A stretch of DNA of 17,469 nt from S144-45 sp015494035 (GCA_027057345.1 JALUIX010000001.1:1-17469); one strand, 5' to 3'; positions 7,362 through 16,265 are shown, counted from the first letter of the stretch. The notes: a model not told the origin generated them from the letters alone. Translations and numbers: made by a program.

Positions 7362-7437
7362 CGCGTCTGCCTGTTGCCAAAACCGGCTCACGCACCAGGT
7401 GAGGAATTTAAATCAAACGAACATTAGGAAACGAACT

Positions 7438-9537
7438 GTGGCAAAAATTACGAAACAATTTCAGTACGGACGGCACACCGTCACTTTGGAAACCGGCGAA
7501 ATCGCCCGCCAGGCCGATGGCGCTGTTCTGGTCACCATGGGGGACACGGTGGTACTGGTCGCCGCGGTTGCCAAAAAGGAAGCCAAACCCGGCCAGCACT
7601 TTTTCCCGCTGACCATCAACTATCAGGAAAAAACCTACGCAGCCGGCCGGATCCCCGGTGGGTTTTTCAAGCGTGAAGGTCGACCGAGCGAACGCGAAAC
7701 ACTCATTTCCCGGCTGATTGACCGACCCATCCGGCCACTGTTTCCCAAGGGCTTCATGAACGAAGCGCAAGTGATTGCCACGGTCTTGTCCTACAGCGAA
7801 GACATTGACTCTGACATTCCGGCCATGATTGGCGCCTCTGCGGCATTGAGCCTGACCGGCGCACCATTTTCCGGCCCCATTGCCGGTGCCCGCGTGGGCT
7901 ACAAGGACGGTGAGTACCTGCTCAACCCGACCCTGGAAGACCTGCAGGAATCCGATCTCGACCTAGTGGTGGCCGGTACCGAAAACGCCGTGCTGATGGT
8001 GGAGTCCGAAGCCAAAGAGCTGCCCGAAGATGTCATGCTCGGCGCGGTGACTTTTGGCCACGAACAGATGCAACCGGTTATCCAGGCCATCAAGGAACTG
8101 AAAGCCGAAGCGGGCAAGCCCGACTGGGGCTGGCAGCCTCCGGCCGTTTCCGAAGAACTCAAACAAGCCATTGCCGAAAAATTCGCCGACAAGATCGCCG
8201 CAGCTTATGGCATTCACGAGAAGCAAAAGCGCTATGAAACCCTTGGCCAGCTTCGCGATGAAGCCGTGGCCGAATTCGCCGCCGAAGAAGGCGAGCCAAC
8301 CCCTGACCAGGTCAAGGACATTTTCTCGGCACTGGAAAAACAGATCGTGCGCCAAAAAATCATCGCTGGTGAAAAACGCATTGATGGCCGTGACCTGGAC
8401 GAAGTGCGTCCCATCAGCATCCGCGTTGGTCTGTTGCCGCGCACCCACGGTTCGGCCCTGTTTACCCGTGGCGAAACCCAGGCGCTGGTGGTGACTACAC
8501 TGGGTACCGGCCGCGACGCACAGATCACCGACAACATCGAAGGCGAAAGCAAGGACCACTTCATGTTGCATTACAACTTTCCGCCTTACTGCGTGGGTGA
8601 AACCGGTTTTATGAGCGGCCCCAAGCGGCGTGAAATCGGCCACGGTCGACTGGCCAAGCGCGCCTTGCTGGCGGTTGTGCCATCCGCCGAGGAATTTCCT
8701 TACGTGATTCGCGTGGTGTCTGAAATCACCGAATCCAACGGTTCCAGCTCCATGGCCTCCGTGTGCGGTTCCAGCCTCTCCATGATGGATGCTGGCGTGC
8801 CCCTGAAAGCACCGGTTTCCGGCATTGCCATGGGTCTGATCAAGGAAGGCGACAAATTCGCCGTGCTGTCCGACATTCTGGGTGATGAAGATCACCTGGG
8901 CGACATGGACTTCAAGGTCGCCGGTACCGCCGACGGCATCACGGCCTTGCAAATGGACATCAAAATCGAAGGCATCAATGAGCAGATCATGCGCCAGGCA
9001 CTGGATCAGGCCAAAGGTGGCCGTGATTTCATCCTCGGGGAAATGGAACAGGTGCTACCCTCCTACCGCAAGGAAATGTCTGAATACGCGCCGCGTTTGT
9101 TGACCATCAAGGTCAAGCCGGACAAGATCCGCGACATTATTGGTAAAGGTGGCGCCACCATTCGCCAGATCACCGAAGAAACTGGCACCACCATCGACAT
9201 CAGCGATGACGGTACCGTGGTGATCGCTTCCACCAACAAGGAAGCGGCCGAAGACGCGCGCCAGCGCATTGAAGACCTGACCGCCGATGTGGAAGTGGGC
9301 GCCACCTACGAAGGCAAAGTGGTCAAGATCATGGACTTCGGCGCTTTTGTGAACCTGCTGCCGGGCAAGGATGGCATGGTGCACATTTCACAGATTTCCA
9401 ATGAGCGCGTGGCCAAAGTTACCGACAAGCTGACCGAAGGCGACGTGGTGAAAGTCAAAGTGCTGGAAATCGACAAGCAAGGCCGTATCCGCCTCAGCAT
9501 GAAGGCCTTGTTGAACGAAGAAACCCCGGCAGAATAA
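7438..9537 (+). CDS. pnp: Polyribonucleotide nucleotidyltransferase (PNPase)
   Basis: PNPase degrades RNA 3'-to-5' by phosphorolysis as a trimer and is a degradosome component. The 699-aa product has a first RNase PH domain with RIPGGFFKREGRPSERETL, an alpha-helical linker, and a second, active RNase PH domain. The latter carries GSSSMAS (435-441, phosphate binding) and Asp 485 and 491 in GDEDHLGDMDFK, which match the metal-binding pair D486/D492 of the E. coli enzyme. KH with GKGG at 569-572 and S1 from about 621 complete the protein. The start is GTG at 7438, with AGGA at 7426-7429; the product then begins AKITKQFQYGRHTVTLETG, as the family does. The open frame back to 7273 covers the leader hairpins and is not coding. 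Confidence 0.97.
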   Translation: MAKITKQFQYGRHTVTLETGEIARQADGAVLVTMGDTVVLVAAVAKKEAKPGQHFFPLTINYQEKTYAAGRIPGGFFKREGRPSERETLISRLIDRPIRPLFPKGFMNEAQVIATVLSYSEDIDSDIPAMIGASAALSLTGAPFSGPIAGARVGYKDGEYLLNPTLEDLQESDLDLVVAGTENAVLMVESEAKELPEDVMLGAVTFGHEQMQPVIQAIKELKAEAGKPDWGWQPPAVSEELKQAIAEKFADKIAAAYGIHEKQKRYETLGQLRDEAVAEFAAEEGEPTPDQVKDIFSALEKQIVRQKIIAGEKRIDGRDLDEVRPISIRVGLLPRTHGSALFTRGETQALVVTTLGTGRDAQITDNIEGESKDHFMLHYNFPPYCVGETGFMSGPKRREIGHGRLAKRALLAVVPSAEEFPYVIRVVSEITESNGSSSMASVCGSSLSMMDAGVPLKAPVSGIAMGLIKEGDKFAVLSDILGDEDHLGDMDFKVAGTADGITALQMDIKIEGINEQIMRQALDQAKGGRDFILGEMEQVLPSYRKEMSEYAPRLLTIKVKPDKIRDIIGKGGATIRQITEETGTTIDISDDGTVVIASTNKEAAEDARQRIEDLTADVEVGATYEGKVVKIMDFGAFVNLLPGKDGMVHISQISNERVAKVTDKLTEGDVVKVKVLEIDKQGRIRLSMKALLNEETPAE

Positions 9538-9571
9538 AGCCGCACACCAGTACCATTTTGGTGAGAGAAAT

Positions 9572-9600
9572 AAAAAACCCGCTCAATGGAGCGGGCTTTT
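9572..9600. terminator. Bidirectional intrinsic terminator between pnp and deaD
   Basis: CCCGCTC (9578-9584), an AATG loop and GAGCGGG (9589-9595) form a 7-bp stem. Six A precede it and CTTTT follows, so it can terminate transcription from both sides. It serves pnp on the plus strand and the convergent helicase gene on the minus strand. Confidence 0.87.
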
Positions 9601-9685
9601 AAATGCCTGATTGGTAATGAACGGTGGGCGAGAGTTACCGTTTTATTGCCGTTGTAATTCTGAAGCTGCCTTGGCCTTTTCAGGC

Positions 9686-11554
9686 TCAATGCTTCTTGCG
9701 GGCTTTTCCCTTGAAGGCTTTGTGGGATTTTTTCTTGCCCTTGAAGCGTGGTCCTTTGGGGCCGTGGCCGTCATCGGCGAAACCGCGCCCTTCGCTGTGC
9801 CATTGTGCCAGTGGCGCGATCAGGCTTTTGCGGCCGGCGATGCGGGCTTTTTTCAAGGTGGAGAGCACTTCCTTGGGCATGTCAGCCGGCAAATCCACGG
9901 TGGTGAATGCGTCGTGAATGTCAATGTGGCCGATGTATTTCGAGTCCATGCCAATTTCATTGGCAATCATGCCGACTATATTGGCCGGTTTGACGCCGTG
10001 TTGATGGCCGGCATTGAGGGCAAACCGCTGCATGGCAATTTCCGGGTGTTCATGCAGTGGTCGCGCTTCGGTGTCGAGCTCGAAGCGACTGGCCCGGGCA
10101 CCCCGAGCGGCTTTGCGGCCTGATGGGGTGAAACCGGCGGTGGCGCGATCTTCGGCCTCGGCCGTTTTCTCATCCACCAGTTTGACGCCACTGTTACCTT
10201 GCGCCAGATAGGCCAGGGCAGCGGCAATCTGGGCCGGATCGGTGTCGGTTTCTGCCTGGAACTCACGCACCAGTTGTTGCTGAATTCCCAGGTCTGCACT
10301 GGCCAGGGTATCGGCAATGCGTTCCTTGAATTTGGTCATTCGCTGTACCTTGACATCGGCCACGGTGGGCATTTTCATGGGGGTAATGCGCTGTTTGGTG
10401 ACGCGTTCAATATCGCGCAACAGGCGCTGTTCACGGCGGGCCACAAACAGGATGGCCTGACCGGAACGGCCGGCACGGCCGGTGCGGCCAATGCGATGAA
10501 CATACGACTCCACGTCATGGGGAATGTCATAGTTGATCACGTGGCTGATGCGGTCCACGTCCAGTCCCCGGGCCACCACATCGGTGCCCACCAGAATATC
10601 GATCTGACCTTTTTTGAGCTGGTTCACCAGTTTTTCACGTTGCTTTTGTGGCACGTCGCCACTCAGGGCTTCGGCGGCGAAGCCGCGCGCCTTGAGTTTT
10701 TCGGCCAGTTCTTCGGTGGCCATTTTGGTGCGGACAAAAACCAGCGCCGCGTCAAAGTCCTCGGTTTCCAGCAGGCGGGTCAGTGCGTCCAGCTTGTGCA
10801 AACCACTCACCAGCCAGTAGCGCTGTTCGATGTTCTTGGCCGTGGTGGTTTTGCTGGCGACTTTGATGTCCAGCGGGTTGTAGAGGTGGTTGACCGCCAC
10901 TTTTTTGACCGCCGGCGGCATGGTGGCGGAGAATAAGGCAATCTGGCGATCTTTTGGCGTGTGACCAAGAATCCAGTCCACGTCATCAATAAACCCCATG
11001 CGCAGCATTTCATCGGCTTCATCCAACACCAGGGTGCGTAGATTATCCAGTTTCAGGGTGCCTCGGCGCATGTGATCCATGACGCGGCCGGGTGTTCCCA
11101 CCACCACCTGGACGCCGCGTTTGAGCTGCCGCAGTTGCGGGGTAAAGCTTTGTCCGCCATAAATGGGCAGGACATGAAAATCGGGCACATGCCGGGCATA
11201 GGTCTGGAAGGCCTCGGCCACCTGAATGGCCAGCTCACGCGTTGGCGTCAATACCAGGACCTGCACGCTTTTCTGGTCGGGATCCAGCCGCGACAGGATG
11301 GGCAAGGCAAAGGCAGCGGTTTTGCCCGTGCCGGTTTGTGCCTGCCCCAGCACGTCCCGTCCACTCAGAATGGCGGGGATGGCTTGTTGCTGAATCGGTG
11401 AAGGTTGTTCGTAACCGCTATCGGTGATGGCTTTCAACAAGGCCGGCTTCAGGCCAAGTTCATCAAAAGAGGGGGTGCTGCCGGTAGTTTCCCGGGTGAC
11501 TGGCGGGGCGGAGTTTTTAGCGGTTTGTTCCGCTTTTGTGCTTTCTGTGTCCAT
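9686..11554 (-). CDS. deaD: ATP-dependent DEAD-box RNA helicase of the DeaD/CsdA type
   Basis: This helicase unwinds RNA in 50S assembly and mRNA decay, especially in the cold. The 622-aa protein shows a Q-motif region around PSPIQQQAIP (51-60), AQTGTGKT (72-79), PTRELA (104-109), DEAD (178-181), SAT (209-211) and HRIGRTGR (353-360). A DbpA-type RNA-binding domain follows at about 505-580. The tail after 600 is a Lys-rich basic segment that likely binds RNA. The core plus DbpA-like domain plus basic tail fits DeaD better than RhlB or SrmB. AAGGA lies 7 bp upstream of the ATG on the minus strand. It converges on pnp, another RNA decay gene. Confidence 0.93.
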   Translation of the reverse strand: MDTESTKAEQTAKNSAPPVTRETTGSTPSFDELGLKPALLKAITDSGYEQPSPIQQQAIPAILSGRDVLGQAQTGTGKTAAFALPILSRLDPDQKSVQVLVLTPTRELAIQVAEAFQTYARHVPDFHVLPIYGGQSFTPQLRQLKRGVQVVVGTPGRVMDHMRRGTLKLDNLRTLVLDEADEMLRMGFIDDVDWILGHTPKDRQIALFSATMPPAVKKVAVNHLYNPLDIKVASKTTTAKNIEQRYWLVSGLHKLDALTRLLETEDFDAALVFVRTKMATEELAEKLKARGFAAEALSGDVPQKQREKLVNQLKKGQIDILVGTDVVARGLDVDRISHVINYDIPHDVESYVHRIGRTGRAGRSGQAILFVARREQRLLRDIERVTKQRITPMKMPTVADVKVQRMTKFKERIADTLASADLGIQQQLVREFQAETDTDPAQIAAALAYLAQGNSGVKLVDEKTAEAEDRATAGFTPSGRKAARGARASRFELDTEARPLHEHPEIAMQRFALNAGHQHGVKPANIVGMIANEIGMDSKYIGHIDIHDAFTTVDLPADMPKEVLSTLKKARIAGRKSLIAPLAQWHSEGRGFADDGHGPKGPRFKGKKKSHKAFKGKARKKH

Positions 11555-11620
11555 GGTTTTCCTTATGTGTAGAGTGTGCGCGGGGCGCAGGTGCCATCGG
11601 TGAGAGGCTAAATCATCAGA

Positions 11621-11659
11621 CAGGAAACCACATTGCGGCAGTAGCCGTTACGTTTCCTG
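11621..11659 (-). promoter_or_regulatory. Hairpin in the deaD leader
   Basis: The outer arms CAGGAAAC (11621-11628) and GTTTCCTG (11652-11659) are perfectly complementary, and inside them CGGC-AGTA-GCCG (11636-11647) forms a second stem. On the deaD transcript this structure ends 66 nt before the start codon. No T run follows in either direction. Cold-shock helicase mRNAs often have structured leaders; a regulatory role is inferred. Confidence 0.42.
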
Positions 11660-11779
11660 CTGGAATCATGCGTGAGCGGGTTGTTTTTGGCGGGATAAAT
11701 CAGGAAAAACCGTGGAAGTCATGACGCCGGCAAAGGGTCATAAAAGCATGTCACCAGTAGGGCATGCGGTGTCTCTTAA

Positions 11780-11937
11780 GGAAGCTCTGATCGAATCGTG
11801 AACTCGCCTCTCATACCTGAAATGTCCGATAACTGTGTTGAAGTCCTTGCCAATAGCCCGCTATTGGCTGCGAACTTCGCCTTGTCCTCGTACATTTCAA
11901 GCACAACCTGCTTCGTCCAGATTCAATCAGAGCTTCC
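11780..11937 (-). mobile_element. MITE copy 2 (IS5-like, non-autonomous, 158 bp, inverted relative to copies 1 and 3)
   Basis: The ends GGAAGCTCTGATCGAATC and GATTCAATCAGAGCTTCC are inverted repeats with 17 of 18 positions matching. TTAA flanks both sides (11776-11779 and 11938-11941). The centre GCCAATAGC-CC-GCTATTGGC (11849-11868) is exactly at the midpoint. The interior is diverged from copies 1 and 3 but aligns with them when reverse-complemented, for example around the AAGGCG and CAACACAG segments. Compared with copy 1, the two outer pairs of the apex stem are changed on both arms so that pairing is kept. It lies between deaD and queF, 222 bp upstream of the deaD start. Confidence 0.8.
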
Positions 11938-11982
11938 TTAACGATTCAACGGCAAACAAGCCGGTTTGTTGCATGGGCGTGC

Positions 11983-11988
11983 ATGATA
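11983..11988 (-). promoter_or_regulatory. Weak candidate -10 of a deaD promoter upstream of MITE copy 2
   Basis: On the minus strand TATCAT is followed by GCACGCC, the same GC-rich discriminator seen at the tRNA-fMet promoter. No good -35 is found 16-18 bp upstream. If real, transcription would run through MITE copy 2 and give a deaD leader of about 420 nt. The 11942-12053 stretch otherwise holds nothing I recognise. Confidence 0.2.
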
Positions 11989-12053
11989 ACCGATTTAGCC
12001 GGTTTCAGGGAAAATTCCGGCGCCGGTTTGGGTGCGACATAAAAGTGCCCCAT

Positions 12054-12077
12054 AAAAAAAGGAGCCATGGCGGCCCC
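12054..12077 (-). terminator. Intrinsic terminator of queF
   Basis: Read on the minus strand, GGGGCC pairs with GGCTCC (one G-U) over a 5-nt loop and is followed by seven T. It lies 48 bp after the queF stop. Four T on the other side could give weak termination of plus-strand transcripts too. Confidence 0.75.
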
Positions 12078-12124
12078 TTTTCCAGTCCTTCCCGGTTAAC
12101 ACGACTTCAACAATGGTCGCGGTG

Positions 12125-12484
12125 TTATTCGCCCTGCCGGTGTTCCACGGTGACGTCTGTGTAAATGCCGCCGCGCACGTTGAACTCCATGCGCAGTTTC
12201 ATCCAGCGGGGATCCAGGGCTTGGACAAGGTCATCGAGAATTTCATTGGTGACGGCTTCGTGGAAAGCGCCCTTGTCACGGAAGGACCAGACATACAGTT
12301 TCAGGGATTTCAGTTCCACGCACAGTTGATCCGGGGTGTAATCCAGATACAGGGTGGCAAAATCCGGCTGGCCCGTCTTGGGACACAAGCAGGTAAACTC
12401 GGGAACCCGGATAGAAATCACGTAATCGCGATGCGGTTGGGGATTGACAAAAGTTTCGAGTTCTTTGCTTGGTTTTGTGCTCAT
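12125..12484 (-). CDS. queF: NADPH-dependent 7-cyano-7-deazaguanine reductase QueF, short (type I) form
   Basis: QueF reduces preQ0 to preQ1, the base inserted into tRNA on the way to queuosine. The 119-aa product is a single T-fold domain. CPKTGQPDFATLYLDY places the catalytic Cys at 34 and the acid/base Asp at 41. The QueF motif ELKSLKLYVWSF (57-68) and the substrate-binding FHE (74-76) are present. An in-frame TAA three codons upstream of the ATG bounds the start, so the short N-terminus is real; AAGGAT precedes it. It is shorter than B. subtilis QueF (165 aa) and far shorter than the duplicated-domain form of enterobacteria and Pseudomonas. It is divergent from smc. Confidence 0.94.
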   Translation of the reverse strand: MSTKPSKELETFVNPQPHRDYVISIRVPEFTCLCPKTGQPDFATLYLDYTPDQLCVELKSLKLYVWSFRDKGAFHEAVTNEILDDLVQALDPRWMKLRMEFNVRGGIYTDVTVEHRQGE

Positions 12485-12590
12485 TAGCGATTATCCTTGT
12501 GCGTTAGTTCGGCCTGCCAAACGCAGGCTGGTCAATAAGGGCGCACCTTACCCAAAAGCGCTCCGTGAAGCAAGCAAAACCACGGTTTCC
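12485..12590. promoter_or_regulatory. Divergent queF-smc control region with an inverted repeat
   Basis: This 106-bp region must hold the promoters of both genes, although I find no clear -35/-10 pair. It contains CGGCCTGC-CAAAC-GCAGGCTG (12510-12530), an 8-bp inverted repeat with one G-U pair. That could be a regulator site or a hairpin in the smc leader. Confidence 0.35.
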
Positions 12591-15500
12591 ATGAGATTAT
12601 CAAAAATAAAACTGGCCGGATTCAAGTCCTTTGTTGATCCCACCGATGTGTACCTGCCCAGCAACCTGATTGGCGTGGTTGGCCCCAATGGCTGTGGCAA
12701 ATCCAATATCATTGACGCGGTGCGCTGGGTGATGGGCGAAACCAGCGCCAAAATGTTACGCGGCGCGTCCATGACCGATGTCATTTTTTCCGGTTCTTCA
12801 ACCCGCAAGCCCGTGGGCAGCGCCATGGTTGAGCTGGTGTTCGACAATTCCGATGGCACCATAAAGGGCGAATTTGCCAAATACAACGAAATCTCCGTCA
12901 AGCGTCAGGTCACGCGTGATGGCCAGTCCAGCTATTTCCTCAATGGCAGCAAATGCCGCAAGAAAGACATTGTCGACCTGTTTCTGGGCACTGGCCTGGG
13001 GCCTCGCAGTTACGCCATCATCGAACAGGGGATGATCTCTCGGGTGGTGGAATCAAGGCCGGAAGAGTTACGGGCCTATATCGAAGAAGCGGCTGGCATT
13101 TCCCGTTACCGCGAACGGCGCCGAGAAACCGAAAACCGCATTCGCCATACCCGAGAAAACCTGGAACGGCTGGACGACGTGCGGGCGGAATTGGGCAAAC
13201 GCTTGCTGCACCTTCAGCGTCAGGCCAAAAATGCCGAGCGTTATACGGAACTGAAAGAGCAGTTCCGGCACCTCGAAGCCCAGTTACTGGCGCTGCGCTG
13301 GCGTGAATGGCATCAACAGGCCGAAGCCCGGGGCCAAAAGGTTCAGGAAATGGAAACTGCGCTGGAGGCAATCAAAACCCGCCTCACCAGCTTGGAAACC
13401 GAGCTCGACAAGCGTCGTGTCGCCCATTACCAACTGGGCGAGGCGGCGAACGAGAAACAGGAAAACCTGTATCAGATCAACACCCGCATCGGCAAGATAG
13501 AACAGGCCATCCAGTACGCCAGGGCCATGGACGAACGGCAGAAAAGAGAACTGCAGGATGCCGAAAACGGCATCGAACAGGCATCGGCACAAATGCATAA
13601 GGACAAGGCTCTGCTTGCCGAGCTGGAAGACAAAATCAAGACAGCGGAGCCGCAACTGGCCCAAACTGAGGCAAAAGTCCAGGAGCACCAGCTGGCGCTG
13701 GAAACACTGGAAGAAGAAATTCATCATTGGCAGGAAAGCTGGAACCAGATCAATGCTTCACTGGCTGAAAAACGCCGGATTGTCGAGGTGGAAAAAACCC
13801 GCATTGCGGCTGCCGATGAACAGATGGCGCGGCAATCCCGGCGGCTGAACCAGCTGACGGCTGAAACCACCACCGTTTCTCTGGAGCCGCTTGAAAAGGA
13901 ATGGCATTCGCTGGTGGCCCAGGCCGAAGAGGCGCAGTTGCAACTGGAAGAGCGCATGGCGCAACACGAAGCCAGCCGGGAAAAACAACAGCAGACGTCT
14001 GATCGCATTCGGCAGTTGCAGGACAAGCTGAACGACTATCAGCTGGAACTGCATCAGGCCAAAGGCCGTCGCGGTTCACTTGAAGCCTTGCAACAGGCCG
14101 CTTTAGGGCGGGAAAAAGGCCCGCGCCTCAAATGGCTGGCCCAACACGGGCTGGACAAGGCGGCGGTGCTGGCTTCGGTCATCAACGTGGAGCCCGGTTG
14201 GGAAACAGCCGTGGAAACCGTACTGGGTGAACGGCTGCAGGCCTTGCTGAATGAAAAGCAGGATATTGAAAACCTGGTTCAGGCTATGGCCGACTGGCAC
14301 GCCGGCACGTTAACTATTGCCGATGCCGGGCCAGAGTCTGATTTTTCCGCCAGACCAGGCAGCCTGGCCAGTTTCGTCAAGGGGCCGGCGGTGCTGCTTG
14401 AATGGCTAAATGACGTGCAAATTGCCACCGACCAGGCCGATGCCATGTCCAGGCGATCGCAGTTGCAGCCGGGCGAATCGCTGGTGACTCCACAAGGCCA
14501 TTGGTTTGGCCGTCACTGGTTGCATGTGAGTCAGGGCGATGCCCGGGGTGGCTTTCTGGTTCGCAAGAAAGAGCTGCAAGACCTCACCACGCGGATACAG
14601 GAACTGGAAACACGAATTGCCGAAACCATCGCCGAGCTGCAGGACTTGCGGGAGGTGCAAAAACAACAAGCCCGGGAAACCGATCAGCTGCAGCTGGACG
14701 TCAACATGGGGCATCGGCGGCTGGCGGAATTGACAGGCCAGGCGGAGAACCGCAAACAGAAAATAACCCAATTACAACAGCGCAAGGAACAGCTCAGCCA
14801 GGAAGCTTCCCAGTTACAGACCCAGATGAATGAGGATAAAGAGCGCATCAAACAGGCGCGTGGTCGTCTGGAAGAAGCCTTGGAAGAAGTGGAAGAACTG
14901 GAAGATGCCCGCGCGGTTCAGCAACAGCAACAACAGGGGCTTTACGATAAGCGCAATGCTTTGCGCCAGCAGTTAAACGATCTGTCCAGTGCCTTCTACC
15001 AACAAAAGATGCTGACCCAGAATCAGCAGACCCAGGCTGAATCCATTCGTCAGGGCATCATCCGGCTCAGTGAACAGCTGGATCACTGGCAAAAGCGCAA
15101 ACAGGACATTCTTGAGCAGCTCAACAAGGAAAATCAGGACAAGGAGAACCCACAGAAAGAACTCAATGCTTTACTGGCTCAGCGCCTGGCCGCCGAAAAA
15201 TCGAGAGACGAGGCCCGCGCGGCCCTGCAAACCAGTCAGCAGCACATGGATGAACTGGACAAAAGCCGTCAGCAGATCAGCCAGCAGTTGGAGTCACACC
15301 GAACTCGCCTGGAATCCGTGCGCCTGGAACAGCAGGCACACGCCATGAAGGCCACCGCCTTCCGCGAGCAGGTGGAGCAAAAAGAATTCACGCTCAAGGA
15401 AGTGCTGCAAAGCATTGCCGAGGGACTCACCGCCGATCGCCTGGAACAGCAATTGGAACAGTTACACCGGCAAATCACTCGGCTGGAGCCTGTGAACCTG

Positions 15501-16097
15501 GCCGCCATTGCCGAGTACGAAGAAGAGGCCAAGCGCAAGGCCTACCTGGACGAACAGAATGCGGACTTGCGTGAAGCGCTGGAAACCCTCGAATCGGCCA
15601 TTGCCAAGATCGACAAGGAAACCCGCGCCTTATTCCGGGAAACCTTCGATGCCATCAATGCCAACATTCAGGTGCTGTTTCCGAAACTGTTTGGTGGGGG
15701 GCAGGCCTACCTTGAGCTGACAGGCGATGACCTGTTAACCACGGGCGTCAGTATTATGGCGCGACCTCCAGGCAAACGCGTGTCCAGCATTCAGTTGTTA
15801 TCCGGTGGTGAAAAAGCCCTGACCGCGGTGTCTTTGGTGTTCTCAATATTCAACCTCAATCCAGCACCGTTTTGCCTGTTGGACGAGGTGGACGCGCCAC
15901 TGGATGATGCCAATGTCGGGCGCTTTTCCCAGATGGTCAAAGAAATGTCGGAAAAGGTACAGTTTCTGTTTGTGACGCACAACAAGGTCACCATGGAGAT
16001 CGCCAATCAATTGTTGGGCGTGACCATGCGCGAGCCGGGCGTTTCCCGTTTGGTTTCAGTGGACCTGGCCGAAGCAGAGAAGCTTGCCAGCCAATAA
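12591..16097 (+). CDS. smc: Chromosome segregation protein SMC
   Basis: SMC is the ATPase of the bacterial condensin that loads on DNA and extrudes loops to compact and separate chromosomes; it works with ScpA and ScpB. The 1168-aa protein has the Walker A motif GPNGCGKS (31-38), a long coiled coil, a hinge domain (about 515-655), a returning coiled coil, the ABC signature LSGGEK (1070-1075) and Walker B FCLLDEVDAPLDD (1094-1106). The ATG at 12591 gives the family start MRLSKIKLAGFKSF; the frame is open upstream into queF but unrelated. No good Shine-Dalgarno is seen. A full SMC rather than MukB argues against an enteric-type genome. zipA and ligA, common smc neighbours, are absent here. Confidence 0.97.
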   Translation: MRLSKIKLAGFKSFVDPTDVYLPSNLIGVVGPNGCGKSNIIDAVRWVMGETSAKMLRGASMTDVIFSGSSTRKPVGSAMVELVFDNSDGTIKGEFAKYNEISVKRQVTRDGQSSYFLNGSKCRKKDIVDLFLGTGLGPRSYAIIEQGMISRVVESRPEELRAYIEEAAGISRYRERRRETENRIRHTRENLERLDDVRAELGKRLLHLQRQAKNAERYTELKEQFRHLEAQLLALRWREWHQQAEARGQKVQEMETALEAIKTRLTSLETELDKRRVAHYQLGEAANEKQENLYQINTRIGKIEQAIQYARAMDERQKRELQDAENGIEQASAQMHKDKALLAELEDKIKTAEPQLAQTEAKVQEHQLALETLEEEIHHWQESWNQINASLAEKRRIVEVEKTRIAAADEQMARQSRRLNQLTAETTTVSLEPLEKEWHSLVAQAEEAQLQLEERMAQHEASREKQQQTSDRIRQLQDKLNDYQLELHQAKGRRGSLEALQQAALGREKGPRLKWLAQHGLDKAAVLASVINVEPGWETAVETVLGERLQALLNEKQDIENLVQAMADWHAGTLTIADAGPESDFSARPGSLASFVKGPAVLLEWLNDVQIATDQADAMSRRSQLQPGESLVTPQGHWFGRHWLHVSQGDARGGFLVRKKELQDLTTRIQELETRIAETIAELQDLREVQKQQARETDQLQLDVNMGHRRLAELTGQAENRKQKITQLQQRKEQLSQEASQLQTQMNEDKERIKQARGRLEEALEEVEELEDARAVQQQQQQGLYDKRNALRQQLNDLSSAFYQQKMLTQNQQTQAESIRQGIIRLSEQLDHWQKRKQDILEQLNKENQDKENPQKELNALLAQRLAAEKSRDEARAALQTSQQHMDELDKSRQQISQQLESHRTRLESVRLEQQAHAMKATAFREQVEQKEFTLKEVLQSIAEGLTADRLEQQLEQLHRQITRLEPVNLAAIAEYEEEAKRKAYLDEQNADLREALETLESAIAKIDKETRALFRETFDAINANIQVLFPKLFGGGQAYLELTGDDLLTTGVSIMARPPGKRVSSIQLLSGGEKALTAVSLVFSIFNLNPAPFCLLDEVDAPLDDANVGRFSQMVKEMSEKVQFLFVTHNKVTMEIANQLLGVTMREPGVSRLVSVDLAEAEKLASQ

Positions 16098-16184
16098 ACC
16101 CCGAATATTCCTGTAAAAAACGGCGCTAAAGGCTGGATTCATGCCACGCCGGTTTCACCAATCCGGTAAAATATTCTTCAGAGG

Positions 16185-16212
16185 CTTGAAAATGGCACCA
16201 ACAGCCCTATTT
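16185..16212 (+). promoter_or_regulatory. Candidate sigma-32 (heat-shock) promoter of slyD
   Basis: CTTGAAA (16185-16191), a 13-bp spacer and CCCTATTT (16205-16212) match the sigma-32 consensus CTTGAAA - 11 to 16 bp - CCCCATnT with one substitution. Transcription would start near 16219 and give a leader of about 47 nt to slyD. The spacing and both boxes fit; function is inferred. Confidence 0.55.
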
Positions 16213-16265
16213 AAGTCGATGAATCTGCACTGTGCAGCAAAACCAACCATTAGGAAACTTATTTT

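Noticed and set aside
7273..7437. N-terminal extension of the pnp frame
   Set aside because: It covers the two leader hairpins, has no similarity to PNPase N-termini, and a good ribosome site precedes the GTG at 7438.
12444..12590. N-terminal extension of the smc frame into queF
   Set aside because: SMC proteins begin at MRLSKIKLAGFKSF. The extension overlaps the start of the divergent queF and has no family similarity.
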